Source: Paracoccus denitrificans
Lineage (GTDB): Bacteria > Pseudomonadota > Alphaproteobacteria > Rhodobacterales > Rhodobacteraceae
DNA length: 64,000 nt
Direction of reading: 5' to 3'
NCBI GenBank assembly: GCA_005768755.1
Contig: VAFL01000010.1
Coordinates: forward strand, 1 to 64,000
This document shows positions 8,985-17,792 of the stretch, piece after piece. The notes beneath the pieces were generated by a model. That model ran no database searches and was not told the DNA's origin. It saw nothing but the letters and a program-made list of their open reading frames with translations. How positions within the stretch are numbered: the first letter of the stretch is position 1; every line of letters begins with the position of its first letter. A program made the translations under genes and the position numbers.

Positions 8985-11637
8985 GCGTCCGGGCCTCAGC
9001 GCAGGCGGCCATTTCGACGCGGGCGGAACCAGCCTGCTGCAACAACCTGCCGAGTTCGGGCCGACACGAACCGCAATTCGTGCCTGCGCCAAGGGCCATT
9101 CCAATCTCTTCGACAGAGATGAGTTTTTGTGTGGCGATACCGCGAAGAATGGTGTTTGCGCCGATCCCGAAGCACGAACAGATCAACGCGCCCTCGTCCA
9201 TCGTTCCCGTCCCCGGGCTGCCTGCAAGGATATCGCCGCCGCAATCACCACCAAGCGCCGCAGCGACATGACTGCGCGACAGGGCCACAGGCTCACGGGA
9301 AATGAACAGCGCGGCGCGAAGATGCCCGTCTGTCATGAATGCCATGCGCAGCAGGCCACGTTTTTCATCCCGAACGATCAACGGTTCGACCTGAACGCCG
9401 AACAGACTGGTGGCCTCGGTGATCCAGTCCGTCGGTTGCGACAATCCTGCAAGCTCAGCCTGATATCCTGCCGGCAACGTGGCGCAGGCCCAATAATCGC
9501 TGCGGGGCCTGATCAGCGCAGACGATACCGCAAATCCATACCAGCATGCCGCGAACGGGCGGACGCCAACCGCGGCGGATTTCGACGCAGGCTGGCCAGA
9601 GATCGGGTCAACCTGCGCGCCGACCAATGCGTCGACACGGCCGGTGGGCGCGGTGGTCCCGGTCCAGTGCATTGGCGCGAAGACCTGCCCAGGTGCCACA
9701 CGATCCGTCACCAATACGCGCAGGACAGCACGGCCATGCGGGCTTGTCACCTCGGCCAGGGTTGCGGGTTTCAGTGAAAGCCGTTCTGCATCGCGCGGAT
9801 GGACCTCCAGAAAAGGCTCGGCGATGTGGCGTGACAGGCGCGCAGAAAGCGCCGTGCGCGTCATCGTGTGCCAGTGATCCCGGATACGGCCAGTGTTCAG
9901 CCGGTACGGAAAAGTGTCATTCGTGCGTGCCGGCAATCGCGGCGTGATGGGCAGCATGCGGGCCTTCTGCGTCGGGGTATGAAACACGCCATCGCCGAAG
10001 AAGCGTCCGCCCTGCCGCCGCGCCGATTGCGGCCACAGGAATGGCGCCATCCCGGCATAGTCTTGTTCACCCGTGTCTGCATGGTTTGAAATGTCGAAAT
10101 CGCTGCCAAGCCGACCCGCGATCCCTGACAAGGCGGCATGTTCGGCGAAAATCTGCGCGGGACTTTCCCACGAGAATGCCTCGGCCCAGCCCATGCGGCG
10201 TCCGACTTCGGCCAGAATGCGCCAGTCGTCGCGGGCCTGCCCTGCCGGTGGAAGGATCCCGCGCTGGCGGCTGATGCGGCGTTCGGAATTGGTCACGGTG
10301 CCGTTCTTTTCGGACCAGCCCGTCGCGGGCAGCAGCACATCGGCAAGCCGCGTCGTGTCGGTATCCGCAATCATGTCCGATACGACAACGAAATCGCACC
10401 GTTTTATGGCGCGGGCGACGCGGTCCGCCTCGGGCATGGTGGCGGCCGGGTTTGTGCAGATGATCCAAAGCGCCTTGATGCGCCCGTCCTCGACTGCGCG
10501 AAACATGTCGACGGCCTTGAGACCGGGCGATGCAGCCATGCGCGGGGCCTTCCAGAACTTCTGTACGGCCGCGCGATGATCGATATTCTCGATATCCAGA
10601 TGGCAGGCCAGCATGTTGGAAAGCCCGCCGACTTCGCGCCCACCCATTGCGTTGGGCTGGCCGGTAACGCTGAACGGGCCCATGCCAGGACGCCCGATGC
10701 GGCCGGTCGCGAGATGGCAGTTCAGAATTGAATTGACCTTGTCGGTGCCGCTGTCGGACTGGTTAACCCCTTGCGAATAGACCGTGACGACACGTTCGCT
10801 GCCGGTCCAGATGTCCAGAAAGCGCGCCAGGTCCGCATCTGGCACGCCGGTCAATGAAGCGGGCGTTTCACGGGCCGCTTTCAACGCCTCATCCAAGCCT
10901 TCCACGTTCTGCATGAAATTCGGGTCCACCAGTCCGCGACGTTCGATTTCCGCAAGCAGCAGATTGAACAGCGCGGCATCGGCCCCCGGTTCGATCGGCA
11001 AATGCAGATCGGCAATGTCGCAGGTCGCCGTGCGGCGCGGATCGACCACGACGACTTTGGTGCCCCGTGCAGCGCGCGCCGCCGCCAGCCGCTGATACAG
11101 GACTGGGTGACACCAGGCGAGGTTCGATCCGACAAGAATAACGGCATCGGCCGTTTCGAAATCCTCATAAAGGCCCGGTACCGTGTCGCTTCCGAAGGCG
11201 CGCTTATGTCCGGCGACCGACGAGGCCATGCACAGGCGCGAATTCGTGTCGATATTGGCGCCGCCGATGAAGCCTTTCATCAGCTTGTTGGCGACATAGT
11301 AATCCTCTGTCAGCAACTGGCCCGAGACGTAGAACGCGACCGAATCCGGCCCGTGTTCCGCGATGGTATCGCTGAACCGCCGCGCAACCAGATCAAGTGC
11401 GTGATCCCAGTCAGCACGCTTTCCGCCGACGACAGGGTCCAGCAGGCGGCCACGCAACCCAACCGTTTCGCCAAGGGCCGCACCCTTGACGCAAAGGCGG
11501 CCCTTGTTGGCGGGATGGTCAGGATCGCCTTCAATCGCCAACCCTCCATCAGCAAGCGGCGTTGCCAGAACGCCGCAACCCACGCCGCAATAGGGACAGG
11601 TCGTTTTGATTGGCTTGGTTGCGGGCTGCATGTTCAT
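8965..11637 (-). CDS. nasA: Assimilatory nitrate reductase catalytic subunit
   Basis: Molybdopterin oxidoreductase of 890 residues that reduces nitrate to nitrite in the cytoplasm. An N-terminal 4Fe-4S site is formed by C14, C17, C21 and C49 (CPYCGVGC, RLCVKG). The Mo-bisMGD fold follows, with GQPNAMGGREVGGL as a family block and a molybdopterin dinucleotide-binding domain near 570-690. A C-terminal BFD-like 2Fe-2S domain shows ICSCFGIG and GTNCGSC. There is no signal peptide, which fits assimilation. It lies 71 bases behind the nitrate transporter on the same strand. No nitrite reductase or electron-donor gene is adjacent, so those must be elsewhere. Confidence 0.95.
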   Translation of the reverse strand: MNMQPATKPIKTTCPYCGVGCGVLATPLADGGLAIEGDPDHPANKGRLCVKGAALGETVGLRGRLLDPVVGGKRADWDHALDLVARRFSDTIAEHGPDSVAFYVSGQLLTEDYYVANKLMKGFIGGANIDTNSRLCMASSVAGHKRAFGSDTVPGLYEDFETADAVILVGSNLAWCHPVLYQRLAAARAARGTKVVVVDPRRTATCDIADLHLPIEPGADAALFNLLLAEIERRGLVDPNFMQNVEGLDEALKAARETPASLTGVPDADLARFLDIWTGSERVVTVYSQGVNQSDSGTDKVNSILNCHLATGRIGRPGMGPFSVTGQPNAMGGREVGGLSNMLACHLDIENIDHRAAVQKFWKAPRMAASPGLKAVDMFRAVEDGRIKALWIICTNPAATMPEADRVARAIKRCDFVVVSDMIADTDTTRLADVLLPATGWSEKNGTVTNSERRISRQRGILPPAGQARDDWRILAEVGRRMGWAEAFSWESPAQIFAEHAALSGIAGRLGSDFDISNHADTGEQDYAGMAPFLWPQSARRQGGRFFGDGVFHTPTQKARMLPITPRLPARTNDTFPYRLNTGRIRDHWHTMTRTALSARLSRHIAEPFLEVHPRDAERLSLKPATLAEVTSPHGRAVLRVLVTDRVAPGQVFAPMHWTGTTAPTGRVDALVGAQVDPISGQPASKSAAVGVRPFAACWYGFAVSSALIRPRSDYWACATLPAGYQAELAGLSQPTDWITEATSLFGVQVEPLIVRDEKRGLLRMAFMTDGHLRAALFISREPVALSRSHVAAALGGDCGGDILAGSPGTGTMDEGALICSCFGIGANTILRGIATQKLISVEEIGMALGAGTNCGSCRPELGRLLQQAGSARVEMAACAEARTLSAAQD

Positions 11638-11708
11638 GGTGATTGCCCCTGCGCGGTGAAGGTTTGCGTCGTGATGGACCAGGGCCGGGACAACCGGCGC
11701 CCTTCGGG

Positions 11709-12920
11709 TCAGGCGGCCTGCAGCGCGTGGTCACGCTCGATCCGGCGGACCGAGGCATGCATCCAGATCAGGCAGCCTATGACCAGCACGAAGATAACCA
11801 TGAAGCAGCTGGACCAGAGGCCGGTTTCCTGTCGCAGCCAACCGAACAGCAATGGCAGGACGAAACCGCCCAGCCCACCGATCATGCCGACCAACCCGCC
11901 AACCGCGCCGACATTCTGCGGGTAATAGGTCGGGATGTGCTTATAGACGGCGGCCTTGCCCAGGCTCATGAAGAAGCCGAGAATGAAGATCACGACGAGG
12001 AATATGGCAACGGGTGCGCCTGCCGGAATGGAGAGGACGGCCGCGCAGATCGCCGAGATGGTCAGCGTGAGATACATCACCGTTCGCGCGCCGATGCGGT
12101 CCGAAAGCACCCCTCCGTAGGCCCGGAAGATCGAGGCCGGAATGGAATAAGCCGCGCCGACCATGCCGGCGGTCTTGATATCGAAGCCGTAGACGCCGAT
12201 CAGGTAATGCGGCAGCCACAATGCCAGCGCGACGAAGCCGCCAAAGCTGAAGAAGTAATAGGCTGAAAAACGCCAGACCTGCAGGTTTTTCAGCGGCGCA
12301 AGTTCGGCCTTCATGCTGCGCAGTGGCCGCTTTTCGCTGTGCCGCGCCGAAGTAACCGGATCATCCTTGCTGAAGACCCAGAACAGCGCTGCCGTGACGA
12401 CAAGCGCCGCTGCCCACAGCTGGGCTGTCTTTTCCCAACCGAAAGCCACCATCACGAAGGGCGCAGCGAATTTCGTAACCGCCGCGCCAACATTTCCAAC
12501 CCCGAAGATCCCAAGCGCCGTCCCCTGCTGTTTTCCGTCGAAAAAGCGCGAGACATAGGCCACGCCCACCGCGAAAGAACCACCCGCTAGTCCCACGCCC
12601 AGTGCTGCGATCAGCATTTGCGGATAGGTCGTGGCCCAGCTGAGAAGGAAGGTGGCCAGTGCGGCGGCCAGCATGGTCAGCGTATAGACGATGCGCCCGC
12701 CCAACCGGTCAGTCATCACCCCCAGGGCCAGACGCACCAGCGAACCCGTCAGGATCGGCATGCCAACAAGAAGGCCGAACTGGGTCTCGGACAGGTCGAG
12801 CTGCTGCTTTATCTGGACCCCGATGATCGAGAAGATCGTCCAGACAGCAAAGCAGATGGTAAAGGCGAATGTCGACAGGCCAAGCGCGCGCTGCGCATCC
12901 TGTGAAGGAGTCGTTGTCAT
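11709..12920 (-). CDS. narK: Nitrate/nitrite transporter, MFS NarK type
   Basis: Major facilitator protein of 403 residues with about 12 membrane helices. Nitrate-porter signature blocks are visible: GGSFAVGVAYVSRFF in the N-terminal half and GKAAVYKHIPTYYPQNVG with GLVGMIGGLGGFVLP in the C-terminal half, together with the MFS loop GVMTDRLGGR. The chosen start MTTTPSQDAQ matches the family N-terminus and has CGGAG upstream; an in-frame extension to 13121 is charged, lacks family character and is probably untranslated leader. Cotranscribed with nasA, it imports nitrate for assimilation. Confidence 0.9.
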   Translation of the reverse strand: MTTTPSQDAQRALGLSTFAFTICFAVWTIFSIIGVQIKQQLDLSETQFGLLVGMPILTGSLVRLALGVMTDRLGGRIVYTLTMLAAALATFLLSWATTYPQMLIAALGVGLAGGSFAVGVAYVSRFFDGKQQGTALGIFGVGNVGAAVTKFAAPFVMVAFGWEKTAQLWAAALVVTAALFWVFSKDDPVTSARHSEKRPLRSMKAELAPLKNLQVWRFSAYYFFSFGGFVALALWLPHYLIGVYGFDIKTAGMVGAAYSIPASIFRAYGGVLSDRIGARTVMYLTLTISAICAAVLSIPAGAPVAIFLVVIFILGFFMSLGKAAVYKHIPTYYPQNVGAVGGLVGMIGGLGGFVLPLLFGWLRQETGLWSSCFMVIFVLVIGCLIWMHASVRRIERDHALQAA

Positions 12921-13428
12921 GGTCTCGATGCTCCGATAGCTGGGCTGACTTGCGTAACGTTCAGAAAGCGGAAGGCTTCGCAAACGCGCACCCATGCCGG
13001 GCATGAAGTTGCGTGACGCTGGCGCTTTCCGCACCGGTTTCGCAACTTTGCGAGCGGACCCCGGCACCTCGTCGCGCCGGGCTTCCCCCTGATCCCAGCC
13101 CAGATCGGTCGGTATCGGCAAGCGTTTGCGCTTGAAGCCCCGCGAAATCAGCGCGGCGCGTGCGCAAACGGGAACGAAATGCGCGCAGTTTGGCCAATTT
13201 GCTTAGACATTGGTCAGTGCGCAAATCTGCCTGCCCCGCGGTATTCCCAGACGCCCGATTCCGCCAGTGAAACTGCGGGGCGCGTACAACGTGAATGCGG
13301 CCCGGCCCCAGACTGCGATGATTTCATTTGCAGTAGTTGGCAACTGAGCATGGCGTTCCGATTGATCACACTGCTTGACGCATTGGCAACGCTGGCGGAA
13401 AGTAAACAAAACCTTAGTCGAGGTCATT
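12921..13428. other. Divergent intergenic region upstream of narK-nasA and the serine protease
   Basis: About 508 bases without a convincing gene. It must hold the promoters of the nitrate operon (leftward) and of the protease (rightward). CGCAAA-type words recur: TGCGCAAA at 13161 and 13218, a complementary copy TTTGCGC at 13125, and CGCAAAC near 12979. On the minus strand a CCCGGC/GCCGGG hairpin with a 10-base loop could form in the narK leader. I see no clear sigma-54 (GG-N10-GC) promoter and no T-run that would mark a NasT-type attenuator. Confidence 0.4.
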
Positions 13429-15288
13429 ATGCGCGTGTTCAGGTTTGTTTCTTTTTTGTCGGTTTGCGCTTTGCCGGTCATTCCCACAGGCGCCAGTGCG
13501 GCGTTCTTCGGTCCCGAGAAATGCGCGGTCATCGTCGCCTCGCGCGCCTCGCTGCCAGAGGTCCAGGACTATATCAGCAGTCGGCCAGACTATCCCTTTG
13601 ACGCAGTTTACAAGGCGAGCAATGGCTGGTTTGCAATCTCGGCCGGATTGATGGATGCCGCTAGCGCCAGCGCTGCGCTGCCAAACATGCGCAATTCCGG
13701 TCAGGTGCCGCCGGATACCTATTGTTCGGATGGCCAAAGCTACACTGAGCTGGTCTGGGCAAGCGCCAGCGACGGGTCGCTCGCACCTTCCAGCGGCGCA
13801 GACCCTGGCTATGCACCCACGCAGCCCCCGTCCACGGGTGCACCCGTTCTGGATGCGCCGTTTGACGCGCGCGCATTGTCACCAACCGACAAACGCTTCC
13901 TGCAGGCCGCGCTGGCGCTTACCGGTGATTATGTCGGTATCCTGGACGGAGATTGGGGACAGCTGTCGCAAAGCGCGTTTTCGACCATGACCCGAGACGA
14001 CTTTCAGACAGAGCCGTTGAATGTCCATGCGGGCTATGCGGGGCTGGTCCTGATGACAACACTCAGGGACGAGGACTGGCGCTGGCGTCAGCCTGACGGG
14101 CAAGGCGTCTCGATCCTGCTTCCAACCCAGGGGCTGCAACTTGGGCGCACCAATGACGGGCGCGAACTTTACGATTATCCTGATCGCGGCACGATGATTT
14201 CCGTGACCCATACAGCTGCCGAGTACCTTGAAGCCGTTCACACCGATCTGATCAACGGCTTTGAGAACGCAACGCAGCCCTACATGAAGCGGCAAGGCGA
14301 TTGGATCACCTCGGGCGACAACGGGACAGAGCTGTATTACATGCGCTCATTTCCCGTTTACGGGGGATATACGCATGTTCTTCTGACCAGCGTGATGAAC
14401 CGTGACAATGGCACCCCGCTGATGATCGCCTCGATGACGGGAAGCACGCAGCCAGAGCCGCTGTCCCTTCCTGACGACAGCCTGTTGCTGTCCTATATTT
14501 CGCAGGTCATGACGATAATCGAGGATCAGCGGGCGGCAGAAGCGGGCGCCGCGCCGGGTGGCGGATCTGCACCCCAACCCGGACCATCACCCGATACCGG
14601 CGGCGCACCACCTTCCTCCGGTGGCGCACCGGGTGCCGAGCCGCCGATGGCCGAAGCCCCCCCGCGCGATCCAAATCAGATGCAAAGCAGCGGGACCGGC
14701 TTCCGGGTCACTGAAGATGGGATAGCTGTCACCAATAACCACGTGGTCGAGGGCTGCAGCCGCATCACCCTTGACGGCGCCGAGGGCCGTATCATCGATG
14801 TCAGTTCGCAATTCGACATTGCCATCGTGCAGGCCGACCTTCCCGGCCGTCCGTTCCTGCCGTTTTCAGAGGGCATGCCACGGCTCAACTCGGATGTAAC
14901 GGTGGTGGGATACCCGTTCTTCGGCCTGCTCGGCGGGCTGAATGTGACGCGCGGTGCGATCAGCTCACTTCGCGGCATTCAGGGCGACGATTCGACAATG
15001 CAGATCTCTGCGCCGGTCCAACCGGGCAATTCGGGCGGCCCCGTCGTGGATGTCTACGGCAATGTCGTGGGCGTCGTGGTCGCACGCCTGAACGACGAGG
15101 TCATGCTGCGCGAGCAGGGCAGCATCGGCCAGAACGTCAATTTCGCCGTCCGGGGCGAGATCGCGAAGATGATGCTGCAACGTAACCGGGTCGAGTTCAC
15201 CACGACAACCAGCGCCGGCGAGGAAATCGCACCCGTCGAACTGGCCGACAAAGTTTCAGCGGCCACAGTGCTGATCGCCTGTTACTAG
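13429..15288 (+). CDS. Secreted trypsin-like serine protease
   Basis: Protein of 619 residues. The start ATG has GAGG five bases upstream and opens a signal peptide (MRVFRFVSFLSVCALPVIPTG, cleavage probably after ASA). Residues 25-360 form a long N-terminal region that I cannot assign with confidence; part of it (LSPTDKRFLQAALALTGDYVG) looks like a peptidoglycan-binding-type helical unit. A Pro/Gly/Ala-rich linker follows at about 370-415. The C-terminal 200 residues are a chymotrypsin-fold protease with catalytic His438 (NNHVVEG), Asp463 (FDIAIV) and Ser535 (PGNSGGPV), as in the S1C/HtrA group but without a PDZ domain. It is probably periplasmic. Confidence 0.85.
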   Translation: MRVFRFVSFLSVCALPVIPTGASAAFFGPEKCAVIVASRASLPEVQDYISSRPDYPFDAVYKASNGWFAISAGLMDAASASAALPNMRNSGQVPPDTYCSDGQSYTELVWASASDGSLAPSSGADPGYAPTQPPSTGAPVLDAPFDARALSPTDKRFLQAALALTGDYVGILDGDWGQLSQSAFSTMTRDDFQTEPLNVHAGYAGLVLMTTLRDEDWRWRQPDGQGVSILLPTQGLQLGRTNDGRELYDYPDRGTMISVTHTAAEYLEAVHTDLINGFENATQPYMKRQGDWITSGDNGTELYYMRSFPVYGGYTHVLLTSVMNRDNGTPLMIASMTGSTQPEPLSLPDDSLLLSYISQVMTIIEDQRAAEAGAAPGGGSAPQPGPSPDTGGAPPSSGGAPGAEPPMAEAPPRDPNQMQSSGTGFRVTEDGIAVTNNHVVEGCSRITLDGAEGRIIDVSSQFDIAIVQADLPGRPFLPFSEGMPRLNSDVTVVGYPFFGLLGGLNVTRGAISSLRGIQGDDSTMQISAPVQPGNSGGPVVDVYGNVVGVVVARLNDEVMLREQGSIGQNVNFAVRGEIAKMMLQRNRVEFTTTTSAGEEIAPVELADKVSAATVLIACY

Positions 15289-15335
15289 GCGACGCGGTCC
15301 GCAGCCTTGCGCAACAGGAATTGGAACATGTGAGA

Positions 15336-15412
<77 letters not shown>

Positions 15413-15484
15413 CTGCGGCGTTGATTAGCTGCAATCGGCGCGCACTGCAATAGGGGCCGCGACAGGCGTGGGCGGCTTGGGTGT

Positions 15485-16696
15485 CTAACCGAAAAGCTCT
15501 CGACTGAACTGCAATCCGTCAATCAGGGCATCGACTTCGGCGCGGGTATTGTACATCGCGAAACTTGCCCTGGCTGTGGCGGTCACGCCGTAGAAATCCA
15601 TCAGCGGCATGGCGCAGTGGCTGCCCGCCCGCACGGCGATGCCGCGCTTGTCCAATATGGTCGAGATGTCATGGGCATGGGCGCCGTCCATCGTCATCGA
15701 GAAGATCGTGCCCTTGCCTGGCGCGTCGCCTTGCAGGTTCAGCCAGTTCAATTGGCGAAGCCGCCCCTGCGCGTAGTCGCGCAGGTCACGTTCATGCGCG
15801 GCGATCTTGTCCATGCCAAGATCCATCAGGTATTCCAGCGCGGCGCCAAGGCCGATCTGGTTGACGATGCCCGGCGTCCCGGCCTCGAATTTCAGGGGCG
15901 GATCGGCGTAGGTGACGGCATCACGTGTCACTGTGCGGATCATGTCGCCTCCGCCCATGAAGGGGCGCATCTCGGCCTGACGGTCCTTGCCGATCCAGAT
16001 CGCGCCAGAGCCGGACGGCCCGTAAAGCTTGTGTCCGGTGATGCAGTAGAAATCAACGCCAAGCGCGGCCAGATCGACCGGCATATGCACCGCCGCCTGA
16101 CTGCCATCGACCAGCACCGGCACATCTGTGCCGCGCGCAATCGCGCCGACATCAACCACCGTGCCTGTAACATTCGACATATGGGTGACGGCGATCAGCC
16201 TGGTCTTCGGGCCGACGGCTGCCAGCACCTTTTCGGGCGGCAGGCTGCCATCGGCTTCGGGCTCGACCCATTTCAGCACGACGCCCTGACGTTCGCGCAG
16301 GAAGTTCCAGGGTACGATATTGGCGTGATGTTCCATCACGGAAAGCACGATCTCATCGCCCGCCTGAAGGCGCGGCGCGGCCCACGCGTAAGAGACCAGA
16401 TTGATCGCCTCGGTCGAGCCGGAGGTGAAAATGATCTCCTCCTCGCTCGGGGCGTTCAGGAAGCGCGCGATGATACCACGCACGCGTTCGTAATTGTCTG
16501 TGGCGAGGTTCGACAGGTAATGCAGCCCGCGATGGACATTGGCGTATTCGCCCTCGTAAGCGCGGGTGATGGCGTCGATGACCTGACGCGGTTTCTGGGC
16601 GCTGGCGCCATTGTCCAGATAAACCAGCGGCTTGCCATTCACTTCTCGGGACAGGATCGGGAAGTCGGCGCGGACCTTTTCGACATCAAAGCTCAT
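15485..16696 (-). CDS. sufS: Cysteine desulfurase SufS
   Basis: Group II PLP-dependent cysteine desulfurase of 403 residues that supplies sulfur for Fe-S assembly. The PLP lysine is K223 in ITGHKLYGPSGSG and the persulfide cysteine is C361 in RAGSHCAMP. The start MSFDVEKVRADFP is the normal family N-terminus and overlaps the stop of the upstream YIP1-like gene. It is the last gene of the suf operon. No sufE is adjacent; a small sulfur-transfer partner would have to be elsewhere. A second, group I-like desulfurase gene sits at the head of the suf genes in the same operon. Confidence 0.95.
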   Translation of the reverse strand: MSFDVEKVRADFPILSREVNGKPLVYLDNGASAQKPRQVIDAITRAYEGEYANVHRGLHYLSNLATDNYERVRGIIARFLNAPSEEEIIFTSGSTEAINLVSYAWAAPRLQAGDEIVLSVMEHHANIVPWNFLRERQGVVLKWVEPEADGSLPPEKVLAAVGPKTRLIAVTHMSNVTGTVVDVGAIARGTDVPVLVDGSQAAVHMPVDLAALGVDFYCITGHKLYGPSGSGAIWIGKDRQAEMRPFMGGGDMIRTVTRDAVTYADPPLKFEAGTPGIVNQIGLGAALEYLMDLGMDKIAAHERDLRDYAQGRLRQLNWLNLQGDAPGKGTIFSMTMDGAHAHDISTILDKRGIAVRAGSHCAMPLMDFYGVTATARASFAMYNTRAEVDALIDGLQFSRELFG

Positions 16697-17292
16697 GAAG
16701 ATACCTCGGCTGGAAGTTCGGGGATCAACCCGAAGGCTGCCGCTATGATGGAGAGGAGGAAGGCGGTCAACAGAAACGCCGCGACAAGGCCCATGATGAC
16801 TATCAGCGGATTGGCGATACCGAAAACGGCGCGCAGCAACTGGACCGAAACCCAGGTGATCATGATCATGCTTGCCAGCCCGAACAGGCTGGCCAGCAGA
16901 GGCGAGACGATCAGCAGGATGAGTTGCAGCAATTGCGCAATCAGCAGAAGAAACTCGATCCACGCGATCACCAGGATAACATCACCGAAATCGCCCCTGC
17001 CGCCCACTGCACGTGCCATGCCGGTCAAAAGCCACGCGCTGATCGCAACGAATGAAAGTTGAAGCATCGCGTAAGCGAAGGGCTGATTGGCGACCTCGCC
17101 AAGGACCGGCATCACGGTTTCCGGGCGAATCCTGATTGTCACGACCATCAGCACGGTCGAGAGAACGACCGATATGACAAGCGCCATCCAGCGCGCCGAT
17201 ACTGGCAGCGCAAGCGCCTGCAACTGGCGGACCGCCTGGCCCGGATTTCTGAAGCTCAACCGGGCCAGCCAGATCAGATCGTCAGCAGTCAT
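16693..17292 (-). CDS. YIP1-family membrane protein
   Basis: Protein of 199 residues with a short cytoplasmic N-terminus (MTADDLIWLARLSFRNPG) followed by about five predicted membrane helices. The pattern of the first 25 residues plus the helices fits bacterial YIP1-domain proteins, whose function is not established. It overlaps both neighbours by four bases, so it is translationally coupled within the suf operon. A role in Fe-S assembly is not implied by its sequence; it may only be a passenger. Confidence 0.7.
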   Translation of the reverse strand: MTADDLIWLARLSFRNPGQAVRQLQALALPVSARWMALVISVVLSTVLMVVTIRIRPETVMPVLGEVANQPFAYAMLQLSFVAISAWLLTGMARAVGGRGDFGDVILVIAWIEFLLLIAQLLQLILLIVSPLLASLFGLASMIMITWVSVQLLRAVFGIANPLIVIMGLVAAFLLTAFLLSIIAAAFGLIPELPAEVSS

Positions 17293-17792
17293 GTCCGTAC
17301 AGCCAGCGCGCGAAGCCCGGCCCCCCAGATGAACAGAAATCCCAGGCCAGCGACGGCGCGGGTGACGATCAGGGCGCTGCCCTCGCCGATCAGTCCGGCG
17401 ACCAGTCCTGACAGAAGCACGGCAGGGGCGCAGGCCAGAAGCGCCCAAAACAGTGCAAGACGAGAATCCGCAGGTGCGATATTCCATCCGGAAAGCCGCA
17501 AGACGACCCCCGCAAGCGCCGCCACCGCATAAGCGATCAACGGCATCATGAAGATGACCGCCATGACCGCGCCAGCCATGCGCCCACCGAGCGGGACCGA
17601 CGGATCAAGCGCGGCCGCCCGCGCATGGCCGGGTGCCTGTGCAATCAGGAAGATCACCATCGCCGCCATCAGGATGGCCAGAAGCGCCCCCTCTGGCATC
17701 GGGCTCAGCCCGCGCAGCACAGTGCCGGGCCTGCGCCAGCTGGCCAGGATGCGCGGTGTGATACCACCTGTCAGGCGTGCCGGGTCAGCCAT
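17289..17792 (-). CDS. Small integral membrane protein in the suf operon
   Basis: Protein of 167 residues with a 35-residue polar N-terminus and about four hydrophobic segments (LLAILMAAMVIFLIAQ, AVMAVIFMMPLIAYAV and two more). Its start lies within the 3' end of sufD and its stop overlaps the following YIP1-like gene, so it is certainly cotranscribed. It may be a diverged YIP1 relative because its layout mirrors its neighbour. I do not recognise a functional motif. Confidence 0.65.
   Translation of the reverse strand: MADPARLTGGITPRILASWRRPGTVLRGLSPMPEGALLAILMAAMVIFLIAQAPGHARAAALDPSVPLGGRMAGAVMAVIFMMPLIAYAVAALAGVVLRLSGWNIAPADSRLALFWALLACAPAVLLSGLVAGLIGEGSALIVTRAVAGLGFLFIWGAGLRALAVRT

Noticed and set aside
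12921..13121. N-terminal extension of the nitrate transporter
   Set aside because: The extra 67 residues are charged and unlike the family; the ATG at 12920 gives the normal N-terminus.
12921..13224. NasT-type attenuator in the narK leader
   Set aside because: Hairpins can be drawn but none is followed by a T-run, so the sequence does not support an attenuator.
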